NCBI GenBank assembly: GCA_025360015.1
Contig: JANYCZ010000008.1
Coordinates: forward strand, 1-64,000
Direction: 5' to 3'
DNA from: Verrucomicrobiota bacterium
GTDB taxonomy: Bacteria > Verrucomicrobiota > Verrucomicrobiia > Verrucomicrobiales > Verrucomicrobiaceae
Length of the DNA stretch: 64,000 nucleotides
Part shown: in pieces, positions 1 to 11,223 of the stretch
Position numbering within the stretch: the stretch's first letter is position 1
How the letters are laid out: every line of letters begins with the position of its first letter
Translations under genes and position numbers: made by a program
The notes under the pieces: model-generated
Told to the model about the DNA's origin: nothing
Seen by the model: the letters and a program-made list of their open reading frames with translations, nothing else
Database searches by the model: none

Positions 1-1473
1 GTAGGACGGTTCTTGTTGGAGCTTTGCGATGGATGCAGTGCGAAGACACCCCAGCCTTCTAAAAATGACCCCGCGTCTGGATCTCTTTTTGCCGTCGCAG
101 AGCGCTTTGCCGCCTTTTGCAGCGGTGCCGCTTCGCTGTTCCGCACCGCGACCCACAACGGCTCCGCACATGCTCGTGTTTACCTTCACGGTCTGATGCA
201 GGCCCGCCACCGTGTTAAAAACATGGAACGCATGGAGGAAGCCGTTGCGGGTGCTGACTATGAAGGGCTGCAGCACTTCATGACCGACTCGCCCTGGCAG
301 GCGGGTCCGGTGATGGATCATGTCGCGCTGGATGTCTCCGGCCTGCTCGCCGGGCCGCAATGTCTCGCCTATGTCGATGAGACTGGCATTTCAAAAAAGG
401 GCGACAAGTCCGTCGGGGTGGCGCGTCAATACAACGGCCGTCTTGGCAAGGTGGACAACTGCCAGGTCGCGGTGTTTGCCGCACTTGGAGCTGCGGAGCG
501 TGTCGCCCTGGTGGGAGCCCGCCTGTATCTGCCGCAGCAGTGGTGCGAAGACCCGGCGCGCTGCAAGCAGGCGGGCATCCCCGTGGAAGACCGTGTCTTC
601 AAATCCAAGTCCACGCTTGCGCTGGAGCTCATCACCCATCTGCGCGGCATTGGCGTGCAGTTCGCAGCCACCGCGCTGGATGCCGGTTACGGCAAGGAGC
701 CCGGACTGCTGCGTGCTTTGGATGCTGCGGGGGAGGTGTTCGTCGTGGAGGTGCACAGCTCGCAGCGCGTCTGGCGCGACGATCCCTGGCCTGCGGCACA
801 CCTGCCGGGCACGCCGCGCCGCGCCACCGGCAAGCTGCATGCGGTGGGCACAGCGCTCAGCGTCCGTGACTGGGCCGAGGCACAACCGCCCGCCGCCTGG
901 CGCACCGTCGCGTTACGCCAAGGCACCCAGGGGGAGATCCGTGTCGAGTTCATCCACCAGCGCGTGTATTTGTGGGACGGCGACGAGAGCTCTGCCAAGC
1001 TCTGGCATCTGGTGGCCCGGCGCACACTCGACGCCCAGGGACATGCCGGGAAGACCTCCTGGACGCTGAGCAACGCGCCTGCGGACACCCAGCCCGCGCA
1101 GATTGTGGCGATGGCCTGCGCACGGTATTTCATTGAGCGTGGCTTCCAGGATGCCAAAACCTCGCTGGGCCTGGCCGACTATCAGACCCGCGGCTGGCTC
1201 GCGTGGCATCACCACATGGCCCTGGTGATGCTGGCCATGCAGTTCCAGCTCCATGAACGCATGCTGCACGCGCAGGCCCATCCGCTGCTGAGCACTGCGG
1301 ACGTCGTCGAGCTGCTGCGCCACCAGTTGCCCTCAGCGGCGGTCACGCCGGAGAGTGTCATGGCGCAACTTCAGCACCGTCATCGAAAGCGACAGAACTC
1401 CATAGACTCTGCCTGCCGCAATCAAACACCTCCCGATGACTTTTATGAACGCCCTGGAGAGTTACCAAAGTAG
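1..1473 (+). mobile_element. IS701-family insertion sequence, left end outside the window
   Basis: A full IS701-type transposase frame fills the first 1.47 kb. Just beyond its stop the sequence switches to what looks like the 5' end of an unrelated membrane-protein gene on the other strand, so the right boundary lies close to position 1473. The left terminal inverted repeat would fall before base 1, so the ends, target duplication and exact length cannot be checked here. Confidence 0.65.
13..1473 (+). CDS. IS701-family DDE transposase
   Basis: Cut-and-paste transposase of the insertion sequence. The 486-residue product has the IS701 signature VDETGISKKGDKSVGVARQY at about residues 121-140. 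The likely catalytic triad is Asp122, Asp223 (ALDAGYG) and Glu375 (YFIERGFQDAK). Length is a little above the usual 400-450 residues. The frame opens with a TTG at 13, and no upstream sequence is available, so the true start could be internal or outside the window. The frame is uninterrupted, so the element may still be active. It points away from the truncated gene to its right. Confidence 0.85.
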   Translation: MLELCDGCSAKTPQPSKNDPASGSLFAVAERFAAFCSGAASLFRTATHNGSAHARVYLHGLMQARHRVKNMERMEEAVAGADYEGLQHFMTDSPWQAGPVMDHVALDVSGLLAGPQCLAYVDETGISKKGDKSVGVARQYNGRLGKVDNCQVAVFAALGAAERVALVGARLYLPQQWCEDPARCKQAGIPVEDRVFKSKSTLALELITHLRGIGVQFAATALDAGYGKEPGLLRALDAAGEVFVVEVHSSQRVWRDDPWPAAHLPGTPRRATGKLHAVGTALSVRDWAEAQPPAAWRTVALRQGTQGEIRVEFIHQRVYLWDGDESSAKLWHLVARRTLDAQGHAGKTSWTLSNAPADTQPAQIVAMACARYFIERGFQDAKTSLGLADYQTRGWLAWHHHMALVMLAMQFQLHERMLHAQAHPLLSTADVVELLRHQLPSAAVTPESVMAQLQHRHRKRQNSIDSACRNQTPPDDFYERPGELPK

Positions 1474-1591
1474 AAATAGTCAGCCCATGCTTTGCATCGG
1501 CCGCCTTCACCCGTCGGAGATAGCGGCGGCAGATGACACCCATCGTCACCATCAGCACCGCGAAGAGCAGGAACGGCAGATAATTCAGCAT
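1470..1591 (-). pseudogene. 5' fragment of a membrane-protein gene cut by the IS element
   Basis: Reading leftwards from an ATG at 1591, about 40 codons encode a typical membrane-anchor N-terminus (MLNYLPFLLFAVLMVTMGVI, then a basic RRYLRR stretch). The frame then runs into sequence antisense to the transposase, where it loses protein-like character. The simplest reading is a gene interrupted by the IS. It lies 56 bp downstream of the NERD-domain gene on the same strand and may have been its operon partner. The original function is unknown. A naturally short single-pass protein remains possible. Confidence 0.4.
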
Positions 1592-1647
1592 ACGAATTCA
1601 AAGGTTCAAAGCGTGGCTGTAGGACCACATTCCATCCCTCGCCACAC

Positions 1648-2319
1648 CTACGCCCCCCTCACCCGCTTCTTCACCCCCGCCACATGCGCCCGCTTCGCCG
1701 CCCTCTTATCCGTCCCCTTCACCAGCTCCTCCAGCGCCCCTTTCACCCTCTCCACCTCCTCCGTCCCCAGCAGCACCTCCTCATGCCCCGTGATGTAGCT
1801 GGTCAGCCCGTCCTCGATCACATACTTCGGCAGCTCGGTTTTAAACGTGCTCCCGCCCATGAAGAAAATCACCGAATGAAACTTCACCTCCGGCAGCTTT
1901 AAAAACTGTGCCAGCGCTTTGATGTGCAGCCGGTTTTGCCAGATCGGATTCTGGAAGGGCACCTTCGCCCCGGAACCAAACGTCTGCGTCCACTTCGCCT
2001 GGTTTTCAGATCCGTAAATCCAACCCGTGTAGTTCTTCGTCTCGATCACAAAGATCCCAAACGGCGACACCACCACGTGGTCCACCTGCGTCGTCCCATC
2101 GCCATCCGGGCGTGGCAGATACAGATCGCTGAAGCCCCGGTAGAGCTGCTGATCCAGCCGGCGGAAGGTCCCCTTGTTTACCAGCGCCTCCCCCAGCGAT
2201 CCCTTGATGGAAGACTTGAACCTCCGATAAACAAACAGCGCCACATACAGCCCCGCGACCACCCCGAAGATCGGCAGGTTGGCCTTGATCAAGGCGGAGA
2301 GTGCATGGGGGTCGGTCAT
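1648..2319 (-). CDS. NERD-domain (nuclease-related) membrane-anchored protein
   Basis: The protein begins with a short segment and one membrane helix (about residues 8-27, NLPIFGVVAGLYVALFVY). A nuclease-related domain follows, with the core pattern TQVDHVVVSPFGIFVIETKN, in which Asp and Glu-x-Lys match the PD-(D/E)XK-like NERD core. NERD proteins are thought to act on nucleic acid, but direct evidence is limited. The lysine/arginine-rich C-terminus fits nucleic-acid contact. The ATG at 2319 (MTDPHALS) was chosen because it places the membrane helix near the N-terminus. An in-frame start at 2394 would add 25 residues without an obvious ribosome-binding site. Confidence 0.7.
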   Translation of the reverse strand: MTDPHALSALIKANLPIFGVVAGLYVALFVYRRFKSSIKGSLGEALVNKGTFRRLDQQLYRGFSDLYLPRPDGDGTTQVDHVVVSPFGIFVIETKNYTGWIYGSENQAKWTQTFGSGAKVPFQNPIWQNRLHIKALAQFLKLPEVKFHSVIFFMGGSTFKTELPKYVIEDGLTSYITGHEEVLLGTEEVERVKGALEELVKGTDKRAAKRAHVAGVKKRVRGA

Positions 2320-2485
2320 AAAGCCGACTTTCGGCAGCAGCCCCTTCGCCACAAGTCGAAGCATGCGTGGCCACGCTGAGTGGCGGTGGTTCACAGTCGT
2401 TGACGATTGTTTTGCCGTGGCTGCCCAGACACCACCATTCGTCCTCTCTCAAAAACCACTGTCAACAACAGTAAACCAGCCCCCC

Positions 2486-2674
2486 TCACGCCGCCGGTCT
2501 CAACACAAACGCCTCCACCACCTGCCCCTTCGGACCTTGATACACCACCTTCCCCTCGATGTCGGAGGCCTCCATCAGACGCACATTTACCGCGCGCCAT
2601 TGAGGTGCTTTGGGATGACGGTCACCAAGATCAGGATGCGACTTCAAGACAAGAGGATCAGAGGAAGGATTCAT
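2486..2674 (-). CDS. Small hypothetical protein (62 aa)
   Basis: A 62-residue frame starts at the ATG at 2674 (MNPSSDPLVLKSHPDLGDRH). An AGAGGA ribosome-binding sequence sits just upstream, stronger than for most genes in this window, and it decides the start over the upstream in-frame ATG at 2722. The product is soluble, with no signal peptide or membrane segment, and no family is recognised. It lies about 90 bp upstream of the NERD gene on the same strand. Confidence 0.5.
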   Translation of the reverse strand: MNPSSDPLVLKSHPDLGDRHPKAPQWRAVNVRLMEASDIEGKVVYQGPKGQVVEAFVLRPAA

Positions 2675-2752
2675 GGTTCCTCTAATCGCACATTCACCTC
2701 CACCGCGCCACCCGACCGCCATATCGGGTTATCCCTCATTCACCCCCGCCTC

Positions 2753-2790
2753 GCATCGGAGCACACTCCGATGCTTGGACCTGAATCCAA
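2753..2790. other. Two adjacent hairpins downstream of the hybrid kinase genes
   Basis: GCATCGGA-gcacac-TCCGATGC (2753-2774) is a perfect 8-bp stem. It is followed at once by TTGGA-cctgaa-TCCAA (2775-2790). Both lie about 100 bp past the stop of the REC-HK-REC kinase on the minus strand. There is no flanking U-run on that strand, so intrinsic termination is not shown. Confidence 0.4.
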
Positions 2791-2875
2791 GGGGGGAGCT
2801 TGACTCTCGGAGCCATCTCCCAGCCGGTGAAGTCTTAGCAGAGAAAGTGTGCCCGGTTGAGAGGGGAAAGCGGCC

Positions 2876-4534
2876 TCACTCATCCCCCGTCAGCAGCGCC
2901 TGAATCATCGCATCCAGTTCTCCCACATCGATCGGCTTGGTCAGATGCTTCGTAAAGCCAGCCGTCAGGCTGCGCGCCACATCTTCTTCCATCCCGTACC
3001 CGCTCAGGGCGATGCAGCGCTGGCGGTCTTCCTTCGGCAGCTGGCTGATGAAGTCACACCCGGTGCCGTCCGGCAGTCCGATGTCGCTGATGATGACATC
3101 AAAGCGGGCTTTGCTCGTGATTTCCAGAGCGGTGGCGATGTCCGGAGCGGTCTCCAGGGTGTAGCCGCGGTGGCGGAGTATGCGCTCCAGCGTCTGGCGC
3201 GAGTCGGCATGGTCTTCCACCAGTAGAATGCGTGCGCTCCGGCGCGGCGTGCCCACGGGCAGCGCAGCCCTGTCCATCTGGCCCCGCTGCGGCGGGGCCA
3301 GAGTTTCCGGAGCCGCAGCCGGCAGGCAGACGGAAAAGGTCGCGCCGCGGCCCAGGCCCTCGCTGCGCGCTTCGATGCAGCCCCCATGCAGCTCCACCAG
3401 GGAGCGCGTGATGGCCAGGCCCAGGCCCAGGCCTCCAGTGGTATGCATGCCCTGCCGAAAGGCCTCAAAGATGTTCGGCAGCAGCTCCGGGCTGATGCCG
3501 CAGCCCGCATCCTTGACGTGAATGCAAAAATGGCCGCGCTTCCCCTGGCTCATGGCAATGTCGATCTTCCCATGCGCCGGGGAGTACTTCACCGCATTGC
3601 GAATCAGATTCCACAGGATCTGCTTGAGCCGCGCCGAGTCCGCACGCACCACCGCCTGCAGCTCCAGGTTGGACACATTCACGGTGATGTGTTTTTCATC
3701 CATCTCCGCCTGGCAGATGTGCAGCACGTTTTGGATCGCCTCCTGCACATCCACCGCTTCCAGCCGCAGGCTCACCTTACCGCGGCTCACCTTCGTCAGG
3801 TCCAGCAGATCATCGATCAGCCGCGCCTCCAGCACCACATTGCGGCGGATCGTCTCAAGGTGCGCGCGCAGTTCCGGTGCATGGTCTGACGTGTCCAGCA
3901 GCAGCTCGATGGTGTTGAGCACCGGCGAGAGCGGCGTGCGCAGTTCATGGGAAAGCATCGCCAGGAAGTGGTCCTTCGCCGCGCTGGCCCGCTCGGCCTC
4001 CGCACGCGCGGCCTCCGCACGCAGCATGCGCTCACGCTCGCCCGCCATGCGTCGCGTCTTCACCAGCCGGCGGTGAAAGTCCGCAAACACCGCCACCTTG
4101 GAGCGCAGCACTTCAGCCGGGATGGGTGCCACCAGCAAATCCACCGCTCCCAGCTCGTAGGCCATGGTCTGCATCTGCCGCGCGGTCTCATCATCGGCCG
4201 TGTAAAAAATGATCGGCGTCTTCGCCGAGCGCCGCCGGCTGCGGATGAGGCCCGCCAGCTCCATACCGCCCATCTCTGGCATGTTGATGTCCAGCAGGAT
4301 GACCGAAAAATCCTCCCGCAGCAGATGACGCAGCGCCTCGTTCCCCGACTCCGCGAGCACGATGGGGTGGTGCAGCTCCTCCAGCACGGCCTGCAGGGCC
4401 ATGCGTTTGTCCCTGCGATCATCCACCACGAGGAGAGCGCTGCCAGAGCCCCCCTCCTCCTCCGTGTCGGCGGCCTCGGCTTGGGCTGGTGCGGCGGAGC
4501 GCCTTGTTTCAGCAGGATGGAGCATGGGTTTCAT
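2876..4534 (-). CDS. Hybrid sensor kinase / response regulator (REC-HisKA-HATPase-REC)
   Basis: A 552-residue cytoplasmic signalling protein. The N-terminal receiver (about residues 33-150) has VVDD and phosphoacceptor Asp82 (LLDINMPEMGG). A coiled segment leads to a histidine phosphotransfer domain with His196 in LSHELRTPL. The ATPase domain has the N box (NLIRNAVKYSP), G1 (DAGCGIS) and G2 (GGLGLGLAI). A second receiver follows, with the phosphoacceptor in ISDIGLPDGTG near residue 488. There is no sensory or membrane domain, so input probably reaches the first receiver from a partner. It begins 14 bp after the stop of the PAS-PAS hybrid kinase and is almost surely co-transcribed with it. No DNA-binding regulator is adjacent, so the output is unknown. 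Confidence 0.9.
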   Translation of the reverse strand: MKPMLHPAETRRSAAPAQAEAADTEEEGGSGSALLVVDDRRDKRMALQAVLEELHHPIVLAESGNEALRHLLREDFSVILLDINMPEMGGMELAGLIRSRRRSAKTPIIFYTADDETARQMQTMAYELGAVDLLVAPIPAEVLRSKVAVFADFHRRLVKTRRMAGERERMLRAEAARAEAERASAAKDHFLAMLSHELRTPLSPVLNTIELLLDTSDHAPELRAHLETIRRNVVLEARLIDDLLDLTKVSRGKVSLRLEAVDVQEAIQNVLHICQAEMDEKHITVNVSNLELQAVVRADSARLKQILWNLIRNAVKYSPAHGKIDIAMSQGKRGHFCIHVKDAGCGISPELLPNIFEAFRQGMHTTGGLGLGLAITRSLVELHGGCIEARSEGLGRGATFSVCLPAAAPETLAPPQRGQMDRAALPVGTPRRSARILLVEDHADSRQTLERILRHRGYTLETAPDIATALEITSKARFDVIISDIGLPDGTGCDFISQLPKEDRQRCIALSGYGMEEDVARSLTAGFTKHLTKPIDVGELDAMIQALLTGDE

Positions 4535-4548
4535 TCAAGGGCGGCATT

Positions 4549-6654
<2,106 letters not shown>

Positions 6655-6930
6655 ATGAGTGAGCGTTGATGTTACAAGTCTCGTTTTTTTACTGCCACTG
6701 TTTATTTGGTTTCACCCCATCGGGGAAACCATGATTTGTATTCAACGATCTCCAAGACCTCCCTGCGCCAACGCCATGACAAAACCTGGCGTGGGGCTGG
6801 CGCAACCCCACACCTGACGATCCATTCATTGCTCTTCGGCGGGCTACCGCAGATGCTTGTGGCCCCCACACATTGCGCACGAGCCCACCAAGCCGGATGT
6901 ATGCCGCCGAAATTTATTTCTCCCGCCCCA
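6655..6930. other. Gap between protease and kinase genes, with one hairpin
   Basis: No credible gene is seen in this 276-bp gap. It holds an imperfect inverted repeat, GGTTTCACCCC-atc-GGGGAAACC (6708-6730), about 55 bp upstream of the PAS-PAS kinase start. It could be a regulatory site or the end of the protease transcript. The leader just upstream of the kinase carries a run of seven T (plus strand). Confidence 0.4.
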
Positions 6931-7938
6931 TCACTCCTCCCGCTCAAACTTCCCCTTCGCATGCTTCTCCAAAAACGGCAGCACCGCATCGATGGGCTGC
7001 GCCAGGCTGAACTGCGCCAGCTTCGCATCCGTCTTCCCCATCCAGAAGGTCAGGATGCCCACCACGCAGCCATCCGTCGTGATGATCGGTGCGCCGCTGT
7101 CCCCGCCATTCACGCGGATGTCCAGCTGCATGACCTCCACGCCGTCAAAAACACGATGCGTCGCGCTGATGCTCCCCTTCACCGAGGTCGCGCTCAGATT
7201 GTCAAACTCCGGATAGCCGATCATCACCACCTCCTGCAGTTCCCGGCAGTTCGCCGAAACACCCAGCGGCAGAAACTCATTATCCTTCTTGTCGATCTGC
7301 ACCAGCGCCACGTCCGGCACCTCCATTTGCGCCAGCACCGTGGCAGAGTGCTCGCTCCCGTCCGCCTCCATCTTCACGGTGATCTGCGTGGCCCCTTCGA
7401 CGACGTGCCCGTTGGTCAGCAGCAGCCCCGGGCCGATGAAAAAGCCGCTCCCATGCGCCGTGCCATCCGGCAGAGTCACCAGCACCTTGGCGGCCGCTTT
7501 CTTCCATTCCACCACCTTGTCTGCCAGGTTCTCCGCCCCACCCGCGCCGGGTTTGCGGTGAAATTTGTAAAAGCCGCGCAGCTCGGCAGGCAGCAGACTT
7601 TTCGGCTGGTCCGGCGGAAAGGTCAGCGCCGCGCTCTTGCCTTCGAGTCCGTCGTTCCACCCCTGCTGCAGCAGCTTGATCTCGGAGTTTTTCAGGGAGC
7701 TCGTCTGCACCCCCAGCGCCCCCAGCACGCCATTCATCCGCCGGCTCATCGCTGTCTCAGGCAGCTCCATCATCCGAAAGCCGGGCAGCGCCTCGCCAGC
7801 CATGCGGTAGCCCACGGCGTACCACTCTCCTTGCGGGTCGATGACCGGCTCCTGCTCCGCCGCTGGCAGGATGCACGGCAGCACCATCATCACGGCGGCC
7901 ATCAGTAGAGCAGCTTGGAGCAGGCGGGTAAAGTTCAT
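6931..7938 (-). CDS. Secreted trypsin-like serine protease (DegP/HtrA-type catalytic domain)
   Basis: A 335-residue exported protease. The N-terminal signal peptide (MNFTRLLQAALLMAAVMMVL, cleavage probably after PAA) is followed by an alpha-helical segment (about residues 35-105). That segment resembles the N-terminal dimerisation region of FKBP-type isomerases, but the match is weak. The chymotrypsin-fold domain has His178 (LLTNGHVVEG), Asp209 (VPDVALVQI) and Ser281 (VNGGDSGAPI), a complete triad. No PDZ domain follows, unlike classical DegP. It probably acts in the periplasm. The downstream gap and the 62 bp to the next upstream gene leave operon structure open. Confidence 0.85.
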   Translation of the reverse strand: MNFTRLLQAALLMAAVMMVLPCILPAAEQEPVIDPQGEWYAVGYRMAGEALPGFRMMELPETAMSRRMNGVLGALGVQTSSLKNSEIKLLQQGWNDGLEGKSAALTFPPDQPKSLLPAELRGFYKFHRKPGAGGAENLADKVVEWKKAAAKVLVTLPDGTAHGSGFFIGPGLLLTNGHVVEGATQITVKMEADGSEHSATVLAQMEVPDVALVQIDKKDNEFLPLGVSANCRELQEVVMIGYPEFDNLSATSVKGSISATHRVFDGVEVMQLDIRVNGGDSGAPIITTDGCVVGILTFWMGKTDAKLAQFSLAQPIDAVLPFLEKHAKGKFEREE

Positions 7939-8000
7939 GCGCTTGGGGTGCAGGGAGAGGTGGGTTTAGGTGCGCGCGGGCGCGTGTGCAGGGCACTGTT

Positions 8001-9176
8001 TCAGGTGGCTGGCCGGATCGTGATCAACACCAGATGAACGTACCGGTTCTCCAGCTCCTGCGGACGGAAAACTTCGATCAGCACCCGGTAGCCCGCCATG
8101 TCAGTGCGGTTGAAAGGAGTGCCCCTGTCTGTCGGCGGTGTATCTTTGAGCGCTGCCATGATCCTGCTTGCAGCGATCACGTCGGGGACGCAGTCAAAGA
8201 TCCGTGAGTCGAACTGATCGAGCACTTTTTTGACGCTCGCCACCTCCGCCTTGTTTCGGCTGGTGAGGGACTGCCCCGGCGCGCTGGACTCCATGTGCAG
8301 CGCCACGTCTGCCCCCACGAGCTTGCTCATGTCGGCATTGAAAGTGTACAGCACCGCGCCCACCGAGTCCGACTCGGCCCCTCCCAGCACCTGCAGCATC
8401 GGCGTGACGATGCCATTCTGCGGCAGCGCGACCATCTGCCCAGGATCAGGCCGCACAGACACCGGAAGCACCTGCCACCTCCCGGCGGCGGCGGTCGCAG
8501 ACTTCACCATGGCCTCGAAATTCTGAATGAGGTTTTGTGCCGGGACTGAGACGTAGGGGCGGGACAGGTTCTTCTGCAGGATCCTTTCCGCCGCCTTTCT
8601 TTTTTCCATTTTGGCGCGCAGTTCCACCTGCGCCGCCTCGTCTGCGGCCTTGGTCGCGGTCATCGTGGCCATCCGGGCCTTTTGCTCCGCATCCTGCGTC
8701 GCCAGGTGCTTCTCACGCTCGATCCACTTGCCCTTCACGCGCACGCTCCCCTTCTCGTAGCGGTCCATCTCCGCCTGGATGGCTTTCGTGGCAGCATTCG
8801 CCGCACCCGCCAGTTGCGGCGACTGTTTCGCGGCAGCCGCCAGTTGCGCCTGCACGCTCCGGCAGTACTCCACATGCTTGTCCGTGGTGAAGTCTGCCTC
8901 AAACAGCGCCCCAAATTTGATCTCATTTACAAACAGATCCCGCGCCAGGTAAAACGGCTTCGCCTGCCCCACATCATACTCCAGCCACACCGGCCCGGGG
9001 GTGGAGCCCAGAAACAACGTGCCGCTGTAATGCGCCGGCAGATCGCTCGGCACCTTTTTATAAATCACAAACCCCCGCGCCAATCGCGCCCCCTCCGCCC
9101 GTCCCCGTACAGGGAGCAGACTCAGCAGCAAAACCACCAGCACCGCAGTGCTCGGAGACATGAAGCGCGCGAACAT
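8001..9176 (-). CDS. Secreted protein of unknown function (391 aa)
   Basis: The N-terminus (hydrophobic run STAVLVVLLLSLLPV, then GRAEG) is a clear signal peptide. The rest is soluble, with a strongly charged helical or coiled-coil stretch at about residues 110-215 rich in Ala, Lys and Glu. A beta-rich C-terminal part ends near residue 391. No family is recognised. It lies 62 bp upstream of the serine protease on the same strand, so both could belong to one envelope-related unit. Met6 (9161) is an alternative start. Confidence 0.7.
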   Translation of the reverse strand: MFARFMSPSTAVLVVLLLSLLPVRGRAEGARLARGFVIYKKVPSDLPAHYSGTLFLGSTPGPVWLEYDVGQAKPFYLARDLFVNEIKFGALFEADFTTDKHVEYCRSVQAQLAAAAKQSPQLAGAANAATKAIQAEMDRYEKGSVRVKGKWIEREKHLATQDAEQKARMATMTATKAADEAAQVELRAKMEKRKAAERILQKNLSRPYVSVPAQNLIQNFEAMVKSATAAAGRWQVLPVSVRPDPGQMVALPQNGIVTPMLQVLGGAESDSVGAVLYTFNADMSKLVGADVALHMESSAPGQSLTSRNKAEVASVKKVLDQFDSRIFDCVPDVIAASRIMAALKDTPPTDRGTPFNRTDMAGYRVLIEVFRPQELENRYVHLVLITIRPAT

Positions 9177-9261
9177 CCCGACCCTTATCGAAAGCCCTCA
9201 CACTTGTCCAGAGCCGAATGCCCTCCCCCACTTCCACCCCTTCTCTCCTAAGCCGCTTCGC

Positions 9262-9501
9262 TCATCCGTCATTCGTCATCCCTGGATCCTTCTTCAGCAC
9301 GCTCATCCAGCTCAGCAGCGGATCTCCCTGCGGCGTGTCATCCGCCGGCTGCTCCTCGATCCGCGACACCATCCGGCGCGGAAACACCGCCATCAGCGCC
9401 CCACCGCGATACAGACACACCAGCGCGCCGTCCAGCATGCAGCTGTCCGCCTCCTTCATGGCAGTACCACCTCTCGTGAAATGAATCTTGTATCGATGCA
9501 T
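9262..9501 (-). CDS. Small hypothetical protein (79 aa)
   Basis: The frame runs from the ATG at 9501 (MHRYKIHFTRGG). A GAGG ribosome-binding element lies 3-6 bases upstream, which favours it over the in-frame ATG at 9549. The product has alternating hydrophobic and polar residues suggesting a small beta-rich domain (MLDGALVCLYRGGALMAVFP), with no signal peptide. The sequence pattern resembles short beta-barrel or SH3-like proteins, but no family can be named. Confidence 0.5.
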   Translation of the reverse strand: MHRYKIHFTRGGTAMKEADSCMLDGALVCLYRGGALMAVFPRRMVSRIEEQPADDTPQGDPLLSWMSVLKKDPGMTNDG

Positions 9502-9764
9502 GACCTCAATTTTCCCCTCGATAATTCTTACGCCTCCCGGAGAATTCATTCCGTTTTCATTTCATGCCTGACCCCTTCATCAGGCCACGGTCTTGAATGT
9601 TGCTTTAGAGATCTCAATCCCGCATCCCCGCTGCGGCGAAGAAACCGACAGCCTCGTTTCCCCAGATTTCTCGGCACATTCCCGCATCTCCGATTTTCGA
9701 CCCCCTCAGGCTTTCCCCCGGTCCCACTATCAGATTCACACGCTCTCCACGCCCCTGACATGCG
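9502..9764. promoter_or_regulatory. Divergent intergenic region
   Basis: The 79-residue protein gene reads left and the erythromycin-esterase-family gene reads right from this 263-bp gap, so both promoters should lie here. No strong -35/-10 pair is picked out. The sequence around 9540-9560 (attcattccgttttcatttcatg) is AT-richer than its surroundings. Confidence 0.3.
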
Positions 9765-11117
9765 ATGACCCCAGGGATGAGAACGTCAAAACTAGACCTG
9801 GACGCCGCCACTCTCCGCCTCGCCGCGCAGCCGCTTTCCACGCACACCGACTACGATGCCCTCATCCATCTCGCCGGAGATGCAGACATCGTCCTCCTCG
9901 GTGAAGCCACGCACGGCACGCAGGAGTTTTACGCCATCCGCGCCGAGCTCACCCGCCGGCTCATCGTCGAAAAAGGCTTCCGCGCCATCGCCATCGAAGG
10001 CGACTGGCCGGACACCTTCCGCGTGCACCGCTACGTCACCGGCCGCGGAGACGACTCCACCGCGCGGGAGGCCCTCGGCGGCTTCCGCCGCTTTCCCTCC
10101 TGGATGTGGCGCAACACCGTCGTGCAGGAATTCATCGAATGGCTCCGCCACTGGAACCTCCACACCAGCGCAGCGCGCGGCATGACCGGCTTTTACGGCA
10201 TGGATCTCTACAGCCTCCACACCTCCATGGAGTCCGTCATCACCTATCTCGAACAAGTCGATCCCCAGGCCGCCCAGCGCGCACGCCACCGCTATGCCTG
10301 CTTTGACCACTTCCGCGCCGAGCCCCACGAGTACGGCCTCGCCACCGTGAAGCATGGCAGTGAGCCCTGTGAAGAAAAAGTCGTCCTCCAGCTCCTCGAA
10401 ATGCGCCAGCAGCACATCGATCAGCTCAAGAGCACCGGCCACCACACCAGCGAAGACTTCTTCTCCGCCGAGCAAAACGCCCGCCTCGTCGTCAATGCTG
10501 AGCGCTACTACCGCTCCATGTTTTACGGCCGCGATGAATCATGGAATCTCCGCGACACCCACATGTATGAAACCCTGGAAGAACTCCGCATGCACCTCGG
10601 CGGCGGCCCCCAGGCCAAGACCATCGTCTGGGCGCACAACTCCCACCTCGGCGATGCCCGCGCCACCGAGATGGGCGCACGCGGCGAGCTCAACGTCGGC
10701 CAGCTCATCCGCACCCAGTTCAGCGGCCGCAGTTTCTCCCTCGGCTTCACCACCCACACCGGCAGCGTCACCGCCGCCACAGACTGGGGCGGCCCCACCG
10801 AGCGCAAAACCGTCCGCCCCAGCCGGCGCGGCAGCTATGAAAAGCTTCTCCACACCGTCGGCATTCCCCGCTTCTGGCTCAATCTCCAGGAGACCAACGC
10901 CGCCACCCAGCTCCTCGAAACCCAGCGCCTGCAGCGTGCCATCGGCGTCATCTACCGCACCAGCACCGAACTCTGGAGCCACTACTTCAACGCCAGCTTC
11001 CCCCGCCAGTTTGACGCCCTCATCCACATCGACGAAACCCACGCCCTCACCCCGCTCGAGCGCACCTCCCAATGGGACACCGGCGAATTCCCCGACACCT
11101 ACCCCAGCGCCCTCTGA
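9765..11117 (+). CDS. Erythromycin esterase family hydrolase
   Basis: A 450-residue protein with the EreA/EreB-type core. LLGEATHGTQEF near residue 45 holds the conserved Glu and His used to activate water in macrolide esterases. AIEGDWPDTFRVHRYV, the SWMWRN region and IVWAHNSHLGDARATEMG follow, all typical of this superfamily. Members open macrolide lactones, but most environmental relatives have unknown substrates, so resistance should not be assumed. There is no signal peptide, so it is cytoplasmic. ATG 9777 (MRTSKLDL) is an alternative start. It converges with the transpeptidase gene 106 bp away. Confidence 0.88.
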   Translation: MTPGMRTSKLDLDAATLRLAAQPLSTHTDYDALIHLAGDADIVLLGEATHGTQEFYAIRAELTRRLIVEKGFRAIAIEGDWPDTFRVHRYVTGRGDDSTAREALGGFRRFPSWMWRNTVVQEFIEWLRHWNLHTSAARGMTGFYGMDLYSLHTSMESVITYLEQVDPQAAQRARHRYACFDHFRAEPHEYGLATVKHGSEPCEEKVVLQLLEMRQQHIDQLKSTGHHTSEDFFSAEQNARLVVNAERYYRSMFYGRDESWNLRDTHMYETLEELRMHLGGGPQAKTIVWAHNSHLGDARATEMGARGELNVGQLIRTQFSGRSFSLGFTTHTGSVTAATDWGGPTERKTVRPSRRGSYEKLLHTVGIPRFWLNLQETNAATQLLETQRLQRAIGVIYRTSTELWSHYFNASFPRQFDALIHIDETHALTPLERTSQWDTGEFPDTYPSAL

Positions 11118-11223
11118 CCCTTGTCCTCCGCGCCCGCCACACCCAAAATCAAACGCCAGGCATCTAGTCATTGACCTCGCAGGCCATTCAGCATCTCGCA
11201 CTGCACCACCCCTGCTTGCGCCC

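Noticed and set aside
2753-2790. Adjacent hairpins as intrinsic terminators
   Set aside because: The stems are good but no U-run follows on the strand that would need to terminate, so they are listed only as hairpins.
9765-11117. Annotation as a macrolide-resistance gene
   Set aside because: The family core is present, but most environmental relatives have other or unknown substrates, and no resistance context is nearby.
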